A DNA stretch of 43,495 nucleotides from contig NZ_RKKU01000031.1 of the NCBI RefSeq assembly GCF_003797945.1, positions 1-43,495 on the forward strand. Reading direction: 5' to 3'. The translations under genes were made by a program, and so were the position numbers. This DNA comes from Pseudomonas neustonica. GTDB taxonomy: Bacteria; Pseudomonadota; Gammaproteobacteria; Pseudomonadales; Pseudomonadaceae. The notes beneath the pieces are model-generated. The model was not told the DNA's origin. It saw nothing but the letters and a program-made list of their open reading frames with translations, and made no database searches. The stretch's first letter is position 1. Each line of letters opens with the position of its first letter. Shown piece after piece: positions 27,300 to 36,046 of the stretch.

Positions 27300-27721
27300 G
27301 AAACCAATCTATACTTTTGGTAGAAGACAATCCGGATGACGTAGCATTGATGCTACATGCGTTGAAAAGCAACAACATGTCTAATGACATCGTTATTGCT
27401 GAAGATGGTCAGCAGGCGCTCACCAAGCTATTTGGTAACGTTGAGAACCCCATTAACCCTGCACTGATTTTACTTGATCTTAATTTACCTATTATCAGAG
27501 GACTTGAAGTACTAAAAAAAGTCCGTGATAACGAAAAAACGCGATTAACTCCAGTCGTAGTAATGACTTCCTCGTTAGAACTGAGTGATCGGTACAGTTC
27601 CTATAGATGCGGCGCCAATAGCTATATTCGCAAGCCTGTAGACTTTGACGAGTTCGTAAAAGTCATCCACGAGCTAAGCCGTTACTGGTTGCAAATAAAT
27701 TGTCCCGCTTTGGACGCTTAA
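27296..27721 (+). CDS. Single-domain response regulator (Rcp1-like receiver)
   Basis: This 141-residue protein is a bare receiver domain with an acidic pocket (LLVEDNPDD), phospho-acceptor Asp61 (LLDLNLPIIRG), the switch segment VVMTSS and the conserved Lys in YIRKPVDF. It lacks an output domain and so probably relays phosphate or acts by protein contact, as in Rcp1-type partners of phytochrome-like kinases. Its ATG overlaps the kinase stop codon as ATGA, implying translational coupling. The next gene starts 13 bases downstream. The most likely donor is the upstream kinase, and a likely partner is the GGDEF-EAL protein that follows. The family is certain; partners are inferred. Confidence 0.93.
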   Translation: MRNQSILLVEDNPDDVALMLHALKSNNMSNDIVIAEDGQQALTKLFGNVENPINPALILLDLNLPIIRGLEVLKKVRDNEKTRLTPVVVMTSSLELSDRYSSYRCGANSYIRKPVDFDEFVKVIHELSRYWLQINCPALDA

Positions 27722-27734
27722 ACAGGAGGTAGTC

Positions 27735-30200
27735 ATGCTGCAGTCACACGCCGCCCATCAATGGCACATCCTGATGCTGGAGGATAACGAAGATGACGCG
27801 CTACTCGTTATCCATCACCTGGAAACACAGGGCTGGTCGATCAAGTGGCAACGTGTCGAGACCCAAAGTTCGCTTGAGCAAGCACTGTCTGAGTTTAACT
27901 GGGATGTAGTGCTCTCCGACTACAGCATGCCGCTCTTTGATGGCGCAGCCGCGCTAAAAACAGTGCGCAAACACAGCGAAGACCTCCCGTTCGTTTATGT
28001 GTCCGGCACCCTGGGTGAAAAAGCGGCAGTCGAAGCGATTAAAGCGGGCGCACAAGACTATATCGTCAAAAATGACCTGCAACGGCTGGCTCCGGTCATT
28101 CAACGTGCCGTTGCAGAGCGTGCGGCGCAAAAGCAACATCGGCTATCCAGTGAACTGCTGCGCAAGCTCTCGCAAGCAGTAGATCAGACTGAAGACAGCA
28201 TTTTTATCACCAACAGCGATGGCCGTATCGAGTATGTCAATCCGGCATTCGAGCAAATGACGGGGTACAGCGCTGCCAGCATAACGGGACTGTCGCCGGA
28301 TGTATTGAAAGCCACCGAGCAGGAGCCGGACGCTTATACAGACCTGTGGTCAACCCTCAAGCAACACCGTACCTATCGTGGCACGCTGATTAACCGCAAA
28401 CGATCTGGTGAATTATTTTACGAGGAAAAGGTAATAACGCCTCTGGTTGATGCCGATGGGAAAATTACGCACTTTGTATCAACTGGCCGCGATGTTAGCG
28501 AGCGGGTTAAAGCAGATGAAGAAAGGACGCGCCTCAACGCCATTCTGGAGGCGACCACAGATGTAGTGGCTATCAGTGACCGGGATGGCAAGCTTCTGTA
28601 TCTGAATCGCTCCGGTCAGGAGTTGCTCGGCGACGTCTCCTACCAGACACCCTATCGTCAGCAAGCACCGACCAGCCATGGTATGCGAATAGCTGAAGAA
28701 CTTATTCTCAGCGCACTGAAACAAGCAGAAAAACACGGCATATTCGAACGCGAATCCATGCTGACCGATGCCAAGGGTAATGAAATTTACCTCTCCGAGG
28801 TGGTGATCGCACATCGTGACAAAACGGGGCAAACGGCCTATTTCTCGAGTATTGGGCGCAATATAAGCGAGCGCAAACAGTTTGAAGCGGAGTTACAACA
28901 TCAGGCCACCCACGATGAGTTAACCGGACTTGCCAACCGGGTGCTGCTGGCCGAACAGCTACAAACCGAGATCCAGCGCGCTCAAGAGCATGGCTCAAAG
29001 ATGGCGGTGCTGTTTCTCGATATGGATAATTTCAAGCGGGTTAACGATAGCCTCGGACACAGCCTAGGTGATCAATTATTACAACAAGTCAGTGTGCGCA
29101 TGGCTCGCTACCTACGTCCTAACTACCTATTGGCGCGCTACGGTGGCGATGAATTTGTCATTGTCGCCATTGACCTCACGGCACCACAAGCAATCGTCGG
29201 TGTACTAGACAAGCTCAAGCGTGCCTTCGAGCAACCGGTACGCGTTAATCAGCGGGATATCTTCGTCAGTTTCACGACCGGCGTATCAATCTATCCAGAC
29301 GATGGCAGCAGCGTTGAGGCCTTGCTACGCAACGCCGACTCAGCCATGTACCAGGCAAAAGCGGCTGGTGGCCGCTCGTTTCAGTTCTATGCTCCGGAGA
29401 TGAATGAGCGCCAGCAGGAGCTTCTGGTGCTGGAGTCGGAATTGCACTGGGCCCTTGAACGCAATCAGTTCGTTTTACACTACCAACCGCAGGCAGACAC
29501 GCGCACTGGCAAGGTTATTGGAACAGAGGCGCTACTACGCTGGAACCACCCTACCCGTGGCCTGGTTCAACCAGATAACTTCATACCGTTATTGGAAGAA
29601 ACCGGACTTATCGTCAAAGTTGGCCTTTGGGTACTCAGGCAGGCTTGCCTGGATACCATGGCGATGCAGGTGATCGGACAGCATCCAGTGCGGGTATCCG
29701 TCAACCTATCGGCACGCCAGTTTGCCGAAGGCGATCTGGCCAGCAAAGTGGCAGACGTGCTGAAAGAGATTGGCTTCCCCCCCGAGCAATTGGAGCTCGA
29801 AATAACCGAGCAAATGCTTATTCAGGATCTGGACACCTCTGCCAGCACCTTGTATGCCCTGCAGCAACTCGGTATCAGAGTCGCCATCGACGATTATGGT
29901 ACTGGCTACTGCTCGCTTGCTTACCTTAAACGTTTCCCATTACACACATTGAAGATTGACCGTAGCTTCGTCAGTGCGCTACCTGACAACGCCAGTGACG
30001 CTGCTATTGTCGAGGCCACAATACTACTGGCGCACAAACTAGGGCTGCAGGTCGTCGCCGAGGGCGTAGAACAATCAGCGCAACTGCATTTCTTGCGTGA
30101 TCAGGGCTGCGACATGGTGCAGGGTTACTATCTCAGCAAACCCCGGCCAGTAGCGGAATTACAGCAAATGATGGAGTTGAATCTCAACGACTACCTGTAG
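27735..30200 (+). CDS. REC-PAS-PAS-GGDEF-EAL c-di-GMP signalling protein
   Basis: The 821-residue soluble protein has a receiver domain with Asp62 (VLSDYSMPLFDG), two PAS domains (about 145-260 and 265-385), a GGDEF domain with an intact GGDEF at 470-474 and an EAL domain with EAL at 598-600 plus IDDYGTGY further on. Both the cyclase and the phosphodiesterase active sites look intact, so it may make or break c-di-GMP depending on phosphorylation. The inhibitory RxxD site before GGDEF is changed to RPNY, suggesting loss of product inhibition. GGAGG precedes ATG 27735. It is third in the operon after the kinase and single receiver, and so is the probable output of that pathway. Confidence 0.95.
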   Translation: MLQSHAAHQWHILMLEDNEDDALLVIHHLETQGWSIKWQRVETQSSLEQALSEFNWDVVLSDYSMPLFDGAAALKTVRKHSEDLPFVYVSGTLGEKAAVEAIKAGAQDYIVKNDLQRLAPVIQRAVAERAAQKQHRLSSELLRKLSQAVDQTEDSIFITNSDGRIEYVNPAFEQMTGYSAASITGLSPDVLKATEQEPDAYTDLWSTLKQHRTYRGTLINRKRSGELFYEEKVITPLVDADGKITHFVSTGRDVSERVKADEERTRLNAILEATTDVVAISDRDGKLLYLNRSGQELLGDVSYQTPYRQQAPTSHGMRIAEELILSALKQAEKHGIFERESMLTDAKGNEIYLSEVVIAHRDKTGQTAYFSSIGRNISERKQFEAELQHQATHDELTGLANRVLLAEQLQTEIQRAQEHGSKMAVLFLDMDNFKRVNDSLGHSLGDQLLQQVSVRMARYLRPNYLLARYGGDEFVIVAIDLTAPQAIVGVLDKLKRAFEQPVRVNQRDIFVSFTTGVSIYPDDGSSVEALLRNADSAMYQAKAAGGRSFQFYAPEMNERQQELLVLESELHWALERNQFVLHYQPQADTRTGKVIGTEALLRWNHPTRGLVQPDNFIPLLEETGLIVKVGLWVLRQACLDTMAMQVIGQHPVRVSVNLSARQFAEGDLASKVADVLKEIGFPPEQLELEITEQMLIQDLDTSASTLYALQQLGIRVAIDDYGTGYCSLAYLKRFPLHTLKIDRSFVSALPDNASDAAIVEATILLAHKLGLQVVAEGVEQSAQLHFLRDQGCDMVQGYYLSKPRPVAELQQMMELNLNDYL

Positions 30201-30238
30201 GCCTTGAATCAAAGTATCGAAGAGCTTTCTTGTTATAC

Positions 30239-30259
30239 CGGGCTTGCAACCCGCTTTTT
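30239..30259 (+). terminator. Weak hairpin and T tract after the GGDEF-EAL gene
   Basis: CGGG and CCCG form a short stem around CTTGCAA, then C and TTTTT. It lies 38 bases after the stop and 42 before the FAN1 gene. A modest terminator at best. Confidence 0.35.
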
Positions 30260-30300
30260 GTAGACGGACAATACTGTACGCACAACCAGTATGTGACCGT

Positions 30301-31953
30301 ATGCCGATACCTCAAGCTGCCGATTTCTATTATCTGAAAAACTTCCAAACCGTATTGGACTGGGTTTCAGGACGTTATTCTGACCTGCTGTCTACGCAGG
30401 AGGTCTCTTTCGTTGAACAGTTCCGCACCCTGCCCCAGTCCGCTCAAGCGCTGCTGGTGCGTATGGTCATGCGCAAGGGCTCGCATTTTCGCTTGAGTAA
30501 ACTGGCGTACGACGAGATAGGCTGCACAGAAACGGCGGCACAGCCACTGCTTGATCTAGGCTGGTTATCCACCGAAAACCCGCTCAGTGCGGCAGAGCTG
30601 GCTAAACTGCTGCTCAAACACGAATTGCTTGGCGTGCTGACAGAGAGCGACAGCGGGTCCAAGCTCAGCAAGGCTGCGCTGACCGAGCAACTTGAGCAAC
30701 AACAAAGTCTGGCGATGGCCTGGCAACAATGGCCTCAGATTCCAGCTGACACGCTGTACAGCCTCACTTTGGGCGAACTGTTTGATCGCTTCCGGCTGCT
30801 ATTCTTTGGCAACCTAGCGCAAAGCTGGTCCGAGTTTGTATTGGCCGATCTTGGCGTGTTTCGTTATGAGCAGGTCAGGTTTTCAGCGCAGTCACGCGGC
30901 TTTCATAGTCGCCGTGACATTGACGACTACCTTCATCTGCGGCGCTGTCGTGAAGCCTTTGCCGATGGCGCCAGCGTCGCCGATACGCTGGCGCAGCTAG
31001 GTCAGTTCCAAAGCCAAAACCCTTGGATCGAGCAGCGCCATCAGCGCTTGCTGTTTCAGCTCAGCCAACAGCTCGAGCGTGACGGCGCATTGGATGAAGC
31101 GCTGCTTTTGTATCAACAATGCCGCTACACAGGTGCTCGTCAACGGCAAATCCGTATTTTGGAAAAGACCCAACAATATGACGCCGCCTACAAGCTTGCG
31201 GTACAGGCGGATGCCAGTCCTGAAAACGAGGCCGAGCGCCAACTGGTGGAGCGTGCGCTCAGGCGCTTGGAGCGTAAATTGAAGCACGCATCCAGCAAAG
31301 AAAAAAAAGACATAGCCACTCCCGAACAGCGGCTGCAGCTCCCCAGACAACCTGACACAGGCGTTGAGCAGGCCGTCGCGATGCACTTTGCGGAACATGA
31401 CGCGCCAGTGTATTACGTCGAAAATACCCTCATTTGCAGCCTGTTTGGCCTGCTTTGCTGGGATGCCGTGTTTACTCCGCTGCCGGGTGCCTTTTTCCAC
31501 CCATTCCATAGCGCACCCGCTGACCTGCACAGCAGCGACTTTTATTCACGCCGGCGGGATCTGTTCGACCACTGTCTGGCGCGACTGGAAAGCGAAGAGT
31601 ACCTGGACTGCATACGTGCCGTATTTCAGCAAAAACAGGGTATCCAGTCGCCCTTCGTGGTCTGGTCCATGCTTAGTGACGAGCTGCTTGAGCAGGCACT
31701 GACGTGCATACCCGCTGCCCACCTCAAGCACTGGTTTGAGCGCTTACTGGGTGATATCAAGGCGAACCGCGCGGGCATGCCCGACCTGATTCAGTTCTGG
31801 CCGGCAGAACAGCGCTACCGCATGATAGAAGTGAAAGGCCCCGGAGATAGGCTGCAGGATAATCAGCGCCGCTGGCTGGCCTTTTGTGCACAGCATGCGA
31901 TGCCGGTGGAGGTCTGTTACGTGCAATGGAGTGAGCAGGAGCGCGAACCATGA
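30301..31953 (+). CDS. FAN1-type VRR-NUC structure-specific nuclease
   Basis: The 550-residue protein resembles the bacterial FAN1 homologue of Pseudomonas. It has an N-terminal helical DNA-binding part (YYLKNFQTVLDWVSGRYSDL), a central TPR-like helical region and a C-terminal VRR-NUC nuclease with the PD-x(n)-ExK layout: GMPDLIQFW, then MIEVKGPGDRLQDNQRRWL. FAN1 enzymes cut 5' flaps and help repair interstrand crosslinks. The frame is open from TTG 30244, but ATG 30301 (MPIPQAADFYY) is the family-like start. Its stop overlaps the helicase ATG by 4 bases (ATGA), so the two proteins are probably made together. Identity is firm from domain order. Confidence 0.92.
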   Translation: MPIPQAADFYYLKNFQTVLDWVSGRYSDLLSTQEVSFVEQFRTLPQSAQALLVRMVMRKGSHFRLSKLAYDEIGCTETAAQPLLDLGWLSTENPLSAAELAKLLLKHELLGVLTESDSGSKLSKAALTEQLEQQQSLAMAWQQWPQIPADTLYSLTLGELFDRFRLLFFGNLAQSWSEFVLADLGVFRYEQVRFSAQSRGFHSRRDIDDYLHLRRCREAFADGASVADTLAQLGQFQSQNPWIEQRHQRLLFQLSQQLERDGALDEALLLYQQCRYTGARQRQIRILEKTQQYDAAYKLAVQADASPENEAERQLVERALRRLERKLKHASSKEKKDIATPEQRLQLPRQPDTGVEQAVAMHFAEHDAPVYYVENTLICSLFGLLCWDAVFTPLPGAFFHPFHSAPADLHSSDFYSRRRDLFDHCLARLESEEYLDCIRAVFQQKQGIQSPFVVWSMLSDELLEQALTCIPAAHLKHWFERLLGDIKANRAGMPDLIQFWPAEQRYRMIEVKGPGDRLQDNQRRWLAFCAQHAMPVEVCYVQWSEQEREP

Positions 31954-34232
31954 CCTACCGCGTAGCAGTGCGAGCGCTCTGCGAATTCACCGCCAAGGAA
32001 GGCGATCTCGACCTGCGCTTTACCCCTGCACCCACGGCACAGGAAGGCATCGCCGGTCATCAAACCGTCGTCGGCCGTCGCGGTCCCGACTATATCAGCG
32101 AGCTGGTGTTGGCCGGCAGTTATCCCGGGCTGCTGGTCGCCGGACGCGCAGACGGGTTTGATCCAAGCCAAAACCTGTTGGAAGAAATAAAGACCCACCG
32201 GGGCGATGTCAGCCGTATTCCGGACAACCACCGCAGTCTGCACTGGGCCCAGGTGAAGATTTACGGCTGGCTGCTGTGTGTCGAGCTGGAGTTGGCAGAG
32301 CTGGATCTGGCCGTGGTGTATTTCAACGTCATGACCCAACAGGAAACGCCTTACCGCGAGACCTTCAAGGCTGACGACCTGCGCCGCTTCTTTGCGCTGC
32401 AATGCGATCGTTTTATCGCCTGGGCCAGACAGGAAACCGAGCACCGCGCCGAGCGCGACCTGTGCCTGCAAGAGTTGCGCTTTCCGCATGCGGGTTTTCG
32501 TACCGGGCAGCGCCAGCTGGCCAAAGCGGTTTACCGCGCCGCGCGCGATGGTGAGACCATCATGGCCCAGGCCACCACCGGTATTGGTAAAACCCTGGGC
32601 ACGCTGTTCCCGCAGCTCAAGGCTTTCCCTGAGCAGCAGTTGGATCGACTGTTCTTTCTCACCGCCAAAACACCGGGCCGGCAGCTGGCACTTGAGGCGC
32701 TATCAACCCTGCGTAGCCAGCAACTAGATATGCCATTGCGTGTGCTCGAACATACTGCCCGCGACAAAGCCTGCGAGCATCCAGACAAAGCCTGCCATGG
32801 CGACTCCTGCCCACTGGCGCAAGGCTTTTATGATCGTTTGCCAGCCGCGCGTGCAGCGGCCGTAGAGGCGAAGTGGCTGGACCAACCCAGCGTACGGCGA
32901 ATCGCACTGGAGCATCAGGTCTGTCCTTATTATCTGAGCCAGGAATTGTGCCGCTGGAGCGATGTAGTGGTTGGCGACTACAACTATTACTTCGACATGA
33001 CCGCCCTACTTCATGGCCTGACCGTACTTAACGATTGGCGTATTACGCTACTGGTAGACGAGGCGCATAACCTGATTGACCGCGCGCGCGGCATGTATAC
33101 CGCCGAGCTTGATCAGCAGGTGTTCAATGTATTGCGGCGCAACGCGCCAAAGTCTCTGAAAACCGTGCTCGACCGGGTTGCGCGCCACTGGAATACCTTG
33201 CATCAGGACCAGGTGGACGACTATCAGATCTACCCGACTATTGCTGACCTGTTCATCGCCAGCCTGCAAAAAGCAGTCAGCGCCATCACCGACCACCTGA
33301 CCGATCAGCCCACAGGCAACGACGCCGCCTTGCTGCGGTTTTATCTGGACGCCATGTTGTTCTGCCGTCTGGCGGAGGCCTATGGGCCGCATTCGTTGTT
33401 TGATATTACCCGGCATGAAGAATTTGCCGGACGCAAGACGCTGTCAACCCTGTGCCTGCGCAACATAGTACCCGCGCCCTTTCTCAAGCAGCGCTTTCTC
33501 ACCGCGCACAGCACAACCCTGTTTTCCGCCACCTTGAGCCCGGCACAGTATTACTCCGACCTGCTCGGATTGCCGGAAGAGGCAGAATGGATCAACGTGG
33601 AGTCGCCCTTCAAGGCTGAGCAATTGAGCGTCTCGGTGATCCGCAACCTGTCCACCCGTTATCAGCATCGCAGCGCCAGCCTGCGCCCGATCTGTCAATT
33701 GATAGCCGATCAGTTTGCGCGCAAGCCCGGCAACTATCTGGCATTTTTCAGCAGCTACGCCTATCTACAGCAAGCGCTGGATCAATTCACTGCGGATTAC
33801 CCAAACATCCCGACCTGGGCCCAGTCGCGCAGCATGAATGAAGCCGAGCGCCATGGCTTTCTTGCTCGCTTTGCCGAGCACAGCAACGGGGTAGGTTTTG
33901 CCGTGCTGGGCGGTGCCTTTGGTGAAGGTATTGATTTACCCGGCAAGCGCCTTATCGGCGCTTTCATTGCCACTCTGGGGCTGCCACAGATAAATCCGGT
34001 CAACGAGGAAATGAAGGAACGGATGCAGGCGATGTTTGCTGACAGCGGCGGCAACGGCTATGACTACGCCTACCTTTATCCTGGCTTGCAGAAAGTAGTG
34101 CAGGCAGCGGGACGAGTGATTCGTAGCACTGATGACAGCGGTGTGGTTTATCTGCTGGACGACCGCTTTGGACAACGCGCGGTGCGTGAGCTACTCCCCA
34201 ACTGGTGGGACGTCGGCAGCGAGTTGGTTTGA
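31950..34232 (+). CDS. Nuclease-motif / XPD-DinG-type DNA helicase fusion
   Basis: The 760-residue protein starts with a PD-(D/E)xK-like nuclease segment (GRADGF with Asp68, EEIKT with Glu79 and Lys81, then WAQVKIYGW with Gln101). It continues as a superfamily 2 helicase of the XPD/DinG group: Walker A ATTGIGKT (208-215), four Cys (275, 282, 287, 325) placed like the XPD iron-sulfur cluster, DEAH at 370-373 and a C-terminal motif VI region (QAAGRVIRSTDD). It should unwind DNA 5' to 3' and may cut it. It is translationally coupled to the FAN1 gene, suggesting a joint role in crosslink or flap repair. The family is firm; the nuclease activity is a prediction. Confidence 0.92.
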   Translation: MTYRVAVRALCEFTAKEGDLDLRFTPAPTAQEGIAGHQTVVGRRGPDYISELVLAGSYPGLLVAGRADGFDPSQNLLEEIKTHRGDVSRIPDNHRSLHWAQVKIYGWLLCVELELAELDLAVVYFNVMTQQETPYRETFKADDLRRFFALQCDRFIAWARQETEHRAERDLCLQELRFPHAGFRTGQRQLAKAVYRAARDGETIMAQATTGIGKTLGTLFPQLKAFPEQQLDRLFFLTAKTPGRQLALEALSTLRSQQLDMPLRVLEHTARDKACEHPDKACHGDSCPLAQGFYDRLPAARAAAVEAKWLDQPSVRRIALEHQVCPYYLSQELCRWSDVVVGDYNYYFDMTALLHGLTVLNDWRITLLVDEAHNLIDRARGMYTAELDQQVFNVLRRNAPKSLKTVLDRVARHWNTLHQDQVDDYQIYPTIADLFIASLQKAVSAITDHLTDQPTGNDAALLRFYLDAMLFCRLAEAYGPHSLFDITRHEEFAGRKTLSTLCLRNIVPAPFLKQRFLTAHSTTLFSATLSPAQYYSDLLGLPEEAEWINVESPFKAEQLSVSVIRNLSTRYQHRSASLRPICQLIADQFARKPGNYLAFFSSYAYLQQALDQFTADYPNIPTWAQSRSMNEAERHGFLARFAEHSNGVGFAVLGGAFGEGIDLPGKRLIGAFIATLGLPQINPVNEEMKERMQAMFADSGGNGYDYAYLYPGLQKVVQAAGRVIRSTDDSGVVYLLDDRFGQRAVRELLPNWWDVGSELV

Positions 34233-34307
34233 GTAGCCTGCAAAAAGATAGCGGTTGAAACATGTGAGCCTTGGCGTACTCAGTTACCCAAGTACGCCAG
34301 GCATAAG

Positions 34308-34718
34308 TCAGTTACCGCGATAGGTAGAAAACCCGTAAGGACTCAACAGTAGTGGTATGTGGTAATGCTCTACCGAAGCATCCACAGCAAAAATCACCGG
34401 CACCTCGGGGAAAAAGGTCTTGGCTTCATGCTGTGCAAACCAGTCGCCGGTTTTGAAGGTAACCTTGTAGGTACCATCCTGCAGCGTCTGGCCCTGCGGG
34501 AAAAGTTCAGTAATGCGGCCCTGCTCATTGGTGACGCCCTCGCTCAAGGGCTGCCAGCTTTGGCCTTGCAGACGCTCAAGCGTGACGTGCACGTCAGATG
34601 ACGGCAAACCATCTTCAAGGTTAAGGACGTGCACGCTGAGCGGGTTACCCGCTGCCATAGCGAGGGTTGTGCAACTGGCAAGTAAAATACCACCGGCGAT
34701 GCGACTAATAGCGTTCAT
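34308..34718 (-). CDS. hiuH: Exported 5-hydroxyisourate hydrolase (transthyretin-like)
   Basis: The 136-residue protein has an N-terminal signal, with either cleavage after AMA or a lipobox LASC at Cys16, followed by the transthyretin-like fold of HIU hydrolase. Active-site positions are present: His30 (SVHVLN), Arg68 (GRITEL) and His120 (EHYHIPLLLSPYG). These match E. coli HiuH (YedX), which hydrolyses 5-hydroxyisourate, an oxidation product of urate. The usual C-terminal YRGS reads YRGN here. It is second in an operon, 17 bases after the secreted HbpS-like gene, and is divergent from a two-component system whose E. coli relative controls hiuH. AGGAG precedes the ATG. Confidence 0.92.
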   Translation of the reverse strand: MNAISRIAGGILLASCTTLAMAAGNPLSVHVLNLEDGLPSSDVHVTLERLQGQSWQPLSEGVTNEQGRITELFPQGQTLQDGTYKVTFKTGDWFAQHEAKTFFPEVPVIFAVDASVEHYHIPLLLSPYGFSTYRGN

Positions 34719-34735
34719 ACAGATTCTCCTGGAGC

Positions 34736-35233
34736 TCAGTTGGTTTTGATCAGCTTATCGATGGCGCTTTGCGCACATCCTTCATCCGTGCTGGCACCGC
34801 CAGCACCGGCTACCCCAAGCGCGCCAACAACCTGCCCGTCGATGGCAACAGGTAAACCACCGCCAAGCAGTAGCAGCTCATCCAGGGTGTTTAGATTGGC
34901 TGCATCGGGATTATTGCGTGCACGCTCGGCCAAAAGTCCGGTTGCCGTTTTGGTTGAGAGTGCGGTAAATGCCTTGCGTTGTGCCGCTAGCGTATTGTGT
35001 GGGCCGACGTTATCGTCGCGTTGCAGCGCCATCAGGTTGCCGCCGCGATCAACCACGGCTACCACCGCAGTGCGTTGCTGTGCATGACAGGCGCTGAGAG
35101 TTGCATCAGCCAACTGGTTGGCCAGGGTCAGCGTCAGATCTGGACGTTCGGCAATGCCGGACACCTCAGCCTGAACAGCCGTCGCGCCCAGGCTGCCGAG
35201 CAGTGCCAATGCGATTGTCAGTTTGTGCGCCAT
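34736..35233 (-). CDS. Secreted HbpS/GlcG-family protein
   Basis: The 165-residue protein has a signal peptide (cut about residue 22, AVQA) and the GlcG/HbpS domain: VVAVVDRGGNLMALQRDDN, AAQRKAFTALST and GGGLPVAIDGQVVGALGVAG. HbpS of Streptomyces binds haem and senses redox stress outside the cell; other members bind small molecules. Placed beside hiuH and a stress-type two-component system, a redox or haem role in the periplasm is plausible but unproven. ATG 35233 has AAGGAG eight bases upstream; the longer frame from 35284 lacks support. It is the first gene of the minus-strand operon and probably shares the operator at 35307. Confidence 0.88.
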   Translation of the reverse strand: MAHKLTIALALLGSLGATAVQAEVSGIAERPDLTLTLANQLADATLSACHAQQRTAVVAVVDRGGNLMALQRDDNVGPHNTLAAQRKAFTALSTKTATGLLAERARNNPDAANLNTLDELLLLGGGLPVAIDGQVVGALGVAGAGGASTDEGCAQSAIDKLIKTN

Positions 35234-35306
35234 ACGGTTATCTCCTTGGTTTGCGTAAACACCAGGCAATAGTGCAATCGACACAACTACCGCAGCATTG
35301 CCGCTG

Positions 35307-35324
35307 CATTACGCTTTTGTAATG
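35307..35324. promoter_or_regulatory. HprR/CusR-type operator palindrome
   Basis: CATTAC-GCTTTT-GTAATG is a perfect 6-6-6 inverted repeat, in the 141-base spacer between the HbpS/hiuH operon and the regulator gene. Its half-sites equal those of the published E. coli HprR box (CATTAC-N6-GTAATG). It is 73 bases before one start and 50 before the other, so it could control both directions. Confidence 0.75.
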
Positions 35325-35374
35325 GGCAGGCCGCGCCTTTACCTCTAACCTGAAGGCCTGAGAAGGAGACACCG

Positions 35375-36046
35375 ATGCGCATACTGGTAGTTGAAGACGA
35401 ACGCAAAGCAGCCGAATACTTGCAGAAGGGACTGAGTGAGTCCGGCTATCAGGTCGAGGTGGCGCTCGACGGGCTGGATGCGCGGCACCTGATTGAAGAG
35501 GAGCGCTTCGACCTGGTCATTCTTGATGTCATGCTGCCCGGCATCGATGGCTGGCAGTTGATCAAGCTGATCCGCCGCCATGGCGACACGCCGGTACTTT
35601 TCCTGACGGCGCGCGATAGCGTTGAAGATCGGGTAAAAGGCCTGGAACTGGGCGCCGATGATTATCTGGTCAAGCCCTTCTCCTATGCTGAGCTGTTGGC
35701 GCGGGTGCGGAGTCTACTGCGGCGCTCACCCTTGCGTGAGGTAGAGCATTATCGACTTGAGGATCTGGAGGTAGACCTGTTGCGCCGACACGTCAGCCGC
35801 AACGGTCAACGCATCACGCTCACCAACAAGGAGTTTGCGCTGCTGCAGCTGTTGATCAGTCATCCGGGTGAAGTCATGTCACGTAGCCGCATCGCCTCGG
35901 TGGTCTGGAATATCAACTTCGAAAGTGACACCAATGTGGTGGATGTCGCTATTCGCCGTTTGCGGGCCAAGCTGGATGATCCCTTCCAGCTGAAACTGGT
36001 ACATACCGTGCGCGGCATGGGCTATAAACTGGATAGCGTCGCATGA
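35375..36046 (+). CDS. CusR/HprR-type OmpR-family response regulator
   Basis: The 223-residue protein has a receiver with Asp51 ([14 protein letters not shown]) and Lys100 (YLVKPFSY). A winged-helix DNA-binding domain follows with the [21 protein letters not shown] segment, which is nearly the same in E. coli HprR and CusR. It should bind the palindrome at 35307 and autoregulate as well as control the divergent hiuH operon. AAGGAGA precedes the ATG. The sensor gene overlaps by 4 bases (ATGA). By sequence alone it could be annotated as a heavy-metal regulator; the hiuH context and the box favour an HprR-like role. Confidence 0.93.
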   Translation: MRILVVEDERKAAEYLQKGLSESGYQVEVALDGLDARHLIEEERFDLVILDVMLPGIDGWQLIKLIRRHGDTPVLFLTARDSVEDRVKGLELGADDYLVKPFSYAELLARVRSLLRRSPLREVEHYRLEDLEVDLLRRHVSRNGQRITLTNKEFALLQLLISHPGEVMSRSRIASVVWNINFESDTNVVDVAIRRLRAKLDDPFQLKLVHTVRGMGYKLDSVA

